Source: Fluviibacter phosphoraccumulans (lineage in GTDB: Bacteria > Pseudomonadota > Gammaproteobacteria > Burkholderiales > Rhodocyclaceae). From it: DNA of 64,000 nucleotides. Below the pieces are notes generated by a model. The model ran no database searches. It had not been told where the DNA came from and saw only the letters and a list, made by a program, of their open reading frames with translations. Location: the NCBI RefSeq assembly GCF_016110345.1, contig NZ_AP019011.1, positions 2,231,375 through 2,295,374 of the forward strand, read 5' to 3'. Each line of letters begins with the position of its first letter. Position 1 is the stretch's first letter. Position numbers and translations under genes: made by a program. Positions 59,399 through 64,000 of this stretch are shown here, piece by piece.

Positions 59399-60271
59399 TT
59401 AAACTTTGGTGCGTGCAGCACTCGGAATCTTGTAGCGGTTATAACCCCACAGATACTGGGTGGGCATGCGCCGAATCATCGCTTCCAGCGCGGCGTTCAT
59501 CTCGGCGGCGGCAATGGCGGGGTCTTCAGACAGCGGAGATGTCATGGGAATGACATGCAGGTGATAGCCCTTGCCATCGTCCAGCCGCTCCAAACCCACC
59601 GTAAAGATGGGGCTCTGGCGTAAGGATTGCATACGCTGCACCAGGGTAAGGGTGTAGGCGGGTTGTCCGAAGAATGGGGCAAAAACCCCATCGCCCGCAG
59701 TGGGTACCTGATCTGGCAGGAAGCCAACGGTTTGGCCACGCATGAGTGTCCGCACGAGCCCTTTGACGCCTTTCTGCGTGGCGGGCACCAGGGTGAGTCG
59801 TGGTGCGACACGGATATGCTGAATCAACGCGCTAAGCCATTTCTGGCGGGGTTCTTTAAAGATCACTGTGGCGGGATGGCGCTCGCTGTAGATGGGGCCG
59901 AGCATTTCAAAGCAGCCAATATGCGGAGAAATAAGAATGAGTCCGCGCCCTTGAGCGACAGCGTCGTCAATCAGTGGCCAGTGGTCACAGCTCACCAGGT
60001 GCCTGAGGCGCGCATTGTTACGGGGAGACCAGAGAAAAGGTAGTTCCAGCACAGAGCGCAGCAGTTGTTGCATAGCGCTTCTCTGCATGGCGGGCGTTAC
60101 ATTGGGGTAGGCTAGGGCCATATTGCTAGCGGCCCGCTGTTTGTAAGTGCTGGGGAGCAACCAGGCCAGGTAGCCAAAAAAGGAGCCCAGACGCTGAAGC
60201 GTATTCAGCGGCAACAGGCCCAGCGCCCGAAAAATAGCGATAGCAAAAAAAGTTGCGAGACGGCTTGCCAT
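59399..60271 (-). CDS. Lipid A acyltransferase, LpxL/HtrB type
   Basis: A 290-residue membrane-anchored acyltransferase that adds secondary fatty acids to lipid A. It has the family H-x4-E motif in LILISPHIGCFEMLGPIY, and FLPDQVPTAGDGVFAPFFGQP and the QYLWGYNRYK ending. The ATG at 60271 starts MASRLATFFAIAIFRALG; a longer open frame to 60352 has no support. Which acyl position it serves (LpxL, LpxM or LpxP) cannot be told. Confidence 0.9.
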   Translation of the reverse strand: MASRLATFFAIAIFRALGLLPLNTLQRLGSFFGYLAWLLPSTYKQRAASNMALAYPNVTPAMQRSAMQQLLRSVLELPFLWSPRNNARLRHLVSCDHWPLIDDAVAQGRGLILISPHIGCFEMLGPIYSERHPATVIFKEPRQKWLSALIQHIRVAPRLTLVPATQKGVKGLVRTLMRGQTVGFLPDQVPTAGDGVFAPFFGQPAYTLTLVQRMQSLRQSPIFTVGLERLDDGKGYHLHVIPMTSPLSEDPAIAAAEMNAALEAMIRRMPTQYLWGYNRYKIPSAARTKV

Positions 60272-60543
60272 AAAAGACTCGAAACAGAAAAACCCAAAAT
60301 GAAAACACCCAGAACTGCCAAGCAAATCGGTGAATCCTACTTGGCTGCTCACAAGGGGGCCGCGTGGGCATCGATCTTTGCAAGCGCTGTATGGATAGTA
60401 TTTTACTAGAAGCCGGCCCCTACGGTGAGCGACGGCTTAAAACCGCTGGACTACCCACAGCGTTTGCGAGCGGGCCTGGCGTTCTGTGTTACTTTTCGTC
60501 ATTGTTAATACGCATCTAATCGCCAGCTTACAGAGACTCAATC
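60272..60543. other. Intergenic region without recognised gene
   Basis: A 272-base region between the LpxL-like gene (minus) and the patatin gene (plus). I see no RNA gene or strong promoter. A 36-codon frame at 60299-60409 lacks support, and AAGCCG/CGGCTT repeats near 60410-60440 could form a weak hairpin. It must hold the promoters of both divergent genes. Confidence 0.5.
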
Positions 60544-61794
60544 ATGCGCCCACGTTTATCCAGAGCACTCCTGGCGCTGGTCTTTGTCTGTGTATTGCCC
60601 GCCTGGAAAGCACTGGAGCGTGCACCGGCGCTGCCGCCTGTTTATGCGAACGAAGCGAGTATCGATGGCATGACGGGTGTTCGCTATGCCACTTATCAGC
60701 CCTCGGGCATTGATGCGTTGCTTAAAGACCTGGAAAGTAGTTTGCGGGTCATGAACCGCGATAGCCCGGGTACGCCCATCAACTATCTGTCGATCTCCGG
60801 CGGGGGGAGTCGAGGCGCTTTTGGTGCAGGACTGCTGAATGGTTGGACGAAAAATGGTACGCGGCCAGCCTTCAATATGGTCACTGGGGTCAGTACGGGT
60901 GCGCTCATTGCGCCGTTGGCTTATCTGGGCCACGAATACGATGCTGTGCTCAAGCAGCTTTACACGAACATAACCGCCGACAAGGTTTACCGCAAACGCT
61001 CTTATGCGTCGGTGTTGTTTTCAGATGGTTTGAGTGACACTACGCCGCTGTACCACATGATCTCGGAACACATTACTGAGGCGCTGTTGCAAAAAATTGC
61101 GCATGAGTACACCGTCAATAACCGATGGTTGCTCATCGGCACGACGAACCTGGATACCGGGCAGCCCATTATCTGGAACATGGGTAGGATTGCCGCATAC
61201 GGCACGCCGGAAGCGCTGACCTTATTTAGAAACGTCATGTTGGCGTCGGCCTCCTTGCCGGGGTTCTTTTCCCCGGTCATGATTGATGCGGTCTATCAGG
61301 GCAAGGCGTATCAGGAAATGCACGTCGATGGCGGCGTCAGCCGTCAGGTTTTTATCTATCCGGCGTCCCTCTTTCATACAACGGGCGCTTATAAATTGCT
61401 CGAAGGTCGGAAGCGCGAAGCCTATCTGATCCGCAACGACATCCTGGAAGCCGATAACTTCCAAACCGTTGAGCGGAAAACCCTGGCGATTGCCAACCAG
61501 GCGTTGACCCAGTTTGCGCACTCGCATGGCGATGGCGATAGTTTCATGGCCTATCTCACCGCTCGGCAAGATGGTTTTGGTTTTAACATGGCGTTTGTCA
61601 CGGAAGACTTTACGCATGCCGCGCCAAAGTCTCGATTCGACAAAGATTACATGGTCTCGCTGTTCGATTACGCAGAGAAGCTGGCTGAAAAAGGCTACCC
61701 TTGGTCCAAGGTGCCGCCAGGTCTGAATGAATCACTTTCAACGAGCCTGATGAAATACCGGGAGGTGCTCAATGGAAATTCACCCAGGAAGTAA
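60544..61794 (+). CDS. Patatin-like phospholipase
   Basis: A 416-residue exported protein with a hydrophobic N-terminal signal and a patatin domain: SISGGGSRGAFGAGLLNGWT (oxyanion), the nucleophile elbow VTGVSTGALIAPLAYLG (GxSxG) and the aspartate in MHVDGGVSRQVFIYP. It is thus a serine/aspartate lipid hydrolase, likely periplasmic or outer-membrane associated. The 271-base gap before it shows no clear promoter. The end overlaps the Msr gene by 23 bases. Confidence 0.88.
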   Translation: MRPRLSRALLALVFVCVLPAWKALERAPALPPVYANEASIDGMTGVRYATYQPSGIDALLKDLESSLRVMNRDSPGTPINYLSISGGGSRGAFGAGLLNGWTKNGTRPAFNMVTGVSTGALIAPLAYLGHEYDAVLKQLYTNITADKVYRKRSYASVLFSDGLSDTTPLYHMISEHITEALLQKIAHEYTVNNRWLLIGTTNLDTGQPIIWNMGRIAAYGTPEALTLFRNVMLASASLPGFFSPVMIDAVYQGKAYQEMHVDGGVSRQVFIYPASLFHTTGAYKLLEGRKREAYLIRNDILEADNFQTVERKTLAIANQALTQFAHSHGDGDSFMAYLTARQDGFGFNMAFVTEDFTHAAPKSRFDKDYMVSLFDYAEKLAEKGYPWSKVPPGLNESLSTSLMKYREVLNGNSPRK

Positions 61795-63184
61795 ACCATT
61801 TGCCAGTTACATGGCGAAGCTTGTCGGTTTTTTTAAAGTAATCGCGGCGGTCAGTGTCGTCGTTGTGGGGGTTTCGGCCTGCGGCCAGGAGAAAAATGAC
61901 ATGAATCAACCAGCAGCTTTAGCAGGAACGCCAATCGTTTTGAAAAACAACCCGGCGTCAGCAGAATCGGTCGTGCTCGGTATGGGTTGCTTCTGGGGCG
62001 CGGAGCGAAGAATGTCCGAATTGCCCGGCGTCCTGGATGTTGAGAGTGGTTATGCGAATGGCGATATTGCGGGCAATTATGAAGCGGTATTGGCTCACGA
62101 GCGGGCCTTGCATGCGGGGAGAGCGCAGGGGCGCAATCATGCCGAAGTGGTTAAAGTGACCTTTGATCCGGCGCGGGTGAGTCTGACGCAAGTGCTCGCC
62201 CGTTTCTGGGAGAGTCACGATCCGACCCAAGGCGATCGTCAGGGAAATGACATCGGCTCCAATTATCGCAGTGCGATTTATACGCAGAGTGAAGCACAGC
62301 GGCAGACGGCGCTTAAAACGCGAGAGATCTACCAACAGGCCCTGAGTGCGGCGGGCAAGGGCAAGATCACTACGGAGATTGCACCGCTCACGACCTATTA
62401 CGCAGCGGAGGATTATCATCAGGACTACCTGAAGAAAAATCCCAACGGCTATTGCGGGCTCGGTGGCACCGGGGTTAAGTATCCGGCTGAAGGCGGTGCC
62501 AGCGCATCCCTCACGGCTGGTACAGGTGCTGTGCTCGCGAAGCCGCTGGACGGTAAAGCACTGAGTTTTAATCGCCAGCTCGTGGTGTTTGAAGCGGCGG
62601 ATTGCGCTTACTGCAAACAGTTTAAAAAAGAAGTGCTCGATCACTGGCGGTCTGAAGTGCCGGTCGTGCTGACGATGAGCGCGAATCCACCCACGGGCTG
62701 GGTATTAGAAAAAGCGCTCTTTGCGACGCCGACGATTGTGCTCTTTGAAAAGGGCAAAGAAGTCTCTCGCTACACCGGATACAACGGCGAGCAAAAACGC
62801 TTCTGGCACTGGCTCGGCTTTCAGCTGCTGACGCCGGAACAGCGCAAGATTGCCTTTGAACAAGGCACTGAATACCCAGGCACCGGCTCGCATCTGGACG
62901 AGAAGCGAGCGGGGACGTTTGTCGATCCCATTACGGGTGCGCCGCTATTTCGGAGCGATACCAAGTTCAACAGTGGGACGGGTTGGCCGAGTTTTTTCAA
63001 TCCGCTACCCGGTGCCATAACCCTGCACGAAGATAACGCGCATGGGATGAAACGTGTTGAGGTGCGCAGCGCAAGCTCCGGCATCCATCTGGGGCATGTG
63101 TTTGATGATGGCCCGCCACCGACCCATAAGCGCTACTGCATCAATGGCAATGTCCTGAAGTTTGTGCCGGATACAGCGCAATGA
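61772..63184 (+). CDS. MsrA-thioredoxin-MsrB fusion lipoprotein
   Basis: A 470-residue envelope methionine sulphoxide reductase. Order: signal with lipobox (VVGVSACGQ near residue 37), MsrA with the catalytic GMGCFWGAERR (about 70), a thioredoxin-like domain with FEAADCAYCKQFKKE (about 275), and MsrB with RSDTKFNSGTGWPSFFNP and the catalytic RYCINGNVLKF at the end. The zinc-binding CxxC pair of MsrB is absent. The ATG at 61772 has GGGAGGTG upstream inside the patatin gene; an internal ATG at 61811 is an alternative. It overlaps the next start as ATGA. Confidence 0.92.
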   Translation: MEIHPGSKPFASYMAKLVGFFKVIAAVSVVVVGVSACGQEKNDMNQPAALAGTPIVLKNNPASAESVVLGMGCFWGAERRMSELPGVLDVESGYANGDIAGNYEAVLAHERALHAGRAQGRNHAEVVKVTFDPARVSLTQVLARFWESHDPTQGDRQGNDIGSNYRSAIYTQSEAQRQTALKTREIYQQALSAAGKGKITTEIAPLTTYYAAEDYHQDYLKKNPNGYCGLGGTGVKYPAEGGASASLTAGTGAVLAKPLDGKALSFNRQLVVFEAADCAYCKQFKKEVLDHWRSEVPVVLTMSANPPTGWVLEKALFATPTIVLFEKGKEVSRYTGYNGEQKRFWHWLGFQLLTPEQRKIAFEQGTEYPGTGSHLDEKRAGTFVDPITGAPLFRSDTKFNSGTGWPSFFNPLPGAITLHEDNAHGMKRVEVRSASSGIHLGHVFDDGPPPTHKRYCINGNVLKFVPDTAQ

Positions 63185-64000
63185 AACTGGGTTGGCTGGA
63201 TTTCTCTTCGAATCAGACGAAAGGCGTGCTGGCCGCGTTGGTAACGGTTACGTGCTGGTCCGGGTTTAATATTGTGTCGCGCTTTGGCACAAAGGGGGTT
63301 TTTACGCCTTTTGATATGGCCGCAATGCGCTTTGGCGTGGCTGCTACGCTGACGATGCCGTTTTTTCTTTACCTGGTTCCAGTGCGCAGCTGGCCGAAGT
63401 ACATGGCGCTCGCGCTGTTCGGTGGGCTGGGTTATGGACTGCTGGTCTATTCTGGGTTTGCGTTTGCACCCAGTGCGCATGCCGGCGTATTTGTTAATGG
63501 CGGCATACCGTTCTGGACTGTGATCCTCACCGCCATTTTGGCGGGGTTTAAATTGTCTCGCCATGTGTATATCGCGCTTGCGCTGTCCACCTGTGGGCTG
63601 GTCATGATTGCCTTTAACAGCATGCTGGCAGACCATGCACCCAACCAATGGATTGGGGATTTGCTTTTCTTGGGTGCGGCATTTTGTTGGGCGGTCTTTG
63701 GACTGCTGGTGCGGCGTTGGCAGATTCGTCCTCACCACGGTATTTTCGGCATCGCCACCTTTGCCGCGCTGGTTTATTTGCCGATCTATTACTTCTGGTT
63801 GCCCAAGGGGCTGTTGGATGCGACTACTGGCGATATTGCGTTGCAATGTATTTACCAGGGCATTATCGCGGCATTACTGGCTGCCGGCATGTTCAGTTAC
63901 GCCACACACAAAATCGGCGCTTGCGAAGCTGCGATGATGCTGGCGCTGGTGCCCGCTATCTCGGCGATTGGTGGTTATTTTATTCTGGGCGAAGATTTGA
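63181..64000 (+). CDS. DMT-family (EamA-like) transporter, partial
   Basis: The frame is open from the ATG at 63181 to the window edge (273 codons). It starts MKLGWLDFSSNQTKGVLAAL and shows about eight or nine hydrophobic helices, with the first EamA repeat (TCWSGFNIVSRFGTKGVFTP) and the second (GDLLFLGAAFCWAVFGLLVR). Such drug/metabolite transporters export amino acids, nucleotide precursors or other metabolites. It overlaps the Msr stop by four bases. The remaining C-terminus is beyond the window. Confidence 0.9.
   Translation, partial: MKLGWLDFSSNQTKGVLAALVTVTCWSGFNIVSRFGTKGVFTPFDMAAMRFGVAATLTMPFFLYLVPVRSWPKYMALALFGGLGYGLLVYSGFAFAPSAHAGVFVNGGIPFWTVILTAILAGFKLSRHVYIALALSTCGLVMIAFNSMLADHAPNQWIGDLLFLGAAFCWAVFGLLVRRWQIRPHHGIFGIATFAALVYLPIYYFWLPKGLLDATTGDIALQCIYQGIIAALLAAGMFSYATHKIGACEAAMMLALVPAISAIGGYFILGEDL

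Noticed and set aside
60299..60409. Possible 36-residue protein MKTPRTAKQIGE... on the plus strand before the patatin gene
   Set aside because: There is no ribosome-binding site, and the sequence has neither a signal nor a known motif. It could be the remnant of something older but cannot be supported.
60410..60530. Possible tRNA or other RNA gene, because of stem-like AAGCCG/CGGCTT and CCCACAGCG
   Set aside because: No cloverleaf or T-loop GTTCRA pattern could be fitted, and no anticodon stem was found.

Overview
The window looks like chromosomal DNA of a betaproteobacterium, most likely Burkholderiales (family not decided). The reasons are gene order and family content: a nadD-rsfS-rlmH-maf run close to rng, an rnb-tonB-aroE-mtgA run, two BPSS1780-type membrane proteins, an AddAB-type helicase/nuclease pair, and a proteasome-like Anbu cluster. 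GC content is moderately high, and genes are packed tightly with many 4-base overlaps. No rRNA, tRNA, insertion sequence or CRISPR array was recognised. The left edge cuts polA and the right edge cuts a DMT-family transporter gene.

Layout. 1-7 kb: polA (minus, partial), a LOG-family protein, then a plus-strand operon of a DUF2782-like protein, two BPSS1780 membrane proteins, nadD, rsfS, rlmH and maf. 7-12.7 kb: trhP (minus) divergent from rng, a MaoC-like hydratase, gabD and an NlpC/P60 lipoprotein. 12.7-20.3 kb, all minus: malic enzyme, then (in transcription order) a K+ channel-like protein, uppP, rnb, tonB, aroE and mtgA. 20.5-30.8 kb, all plus: a ten-kilobase cluster of ATP-grasp, alpha-E, Anbu, transglutaminase-DUF2126, ATP-grasp/alpha-E fusion and a second transglutaminase. 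30.7-37.9 kb: FAH-family hydrolase, SCO protein, CBS protein, an orphan TAXI binding protein, a renalase-like oxidoreductase, a photolyase/cryptochrome and an RlpA-like protein.

38.2-43.1 kb is a small defence island. It holds an MmeI-like single-chain restriction-modification enzyme, an Mrr-type nuclease with a PUA-like N-terminus, an XRE regulator, and a ParD/RelE-type toxin-antitoxin pair with a palindromic operator. Base composition becomes AT-richer partway through it. 43.1-48.5 kb carries envelope and small proteins (rhodanese, ArfA-like, DUF3300, Rap1a-like, a permease, lipoproteins). 48.5-56.3 kb, minus: AddB, AddA and an acyl-CoA synthetase-like protein. 56.4-64 kb: nitroreductase, scpB, small membrane proteins, a winged-helix regulator, an LpxL-like acyltransferase, a patatin lipoprotein, an MsrA-thioredoxin-MsrB fusion and the partial transporter.

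The most unusual system is the Anbu cluster at 20.5-30.8 kb. It pairs two sets of predicted peptide-ligase-like proteins (circularly permuted ATP-grasp plus alpha-E) with two transglutaminase-fold proteins and a proteasome-like peptidase. Each half is preceded by a sequence resembling a sigma-54 (-24/-12) promoter; the second matches the consensus exactly. This suggests a nitrogen- or stress-responsive peptide synthesis and turnover system. Other points worth a second look are a probable CTG start for nadD, a duplicated 59-bp segment flanking the Mrr/XRE pair, an AT-rich swapped recognition domain in the MmeI-like enzyme, and an unexplained minus-strand terminator before rlpA.
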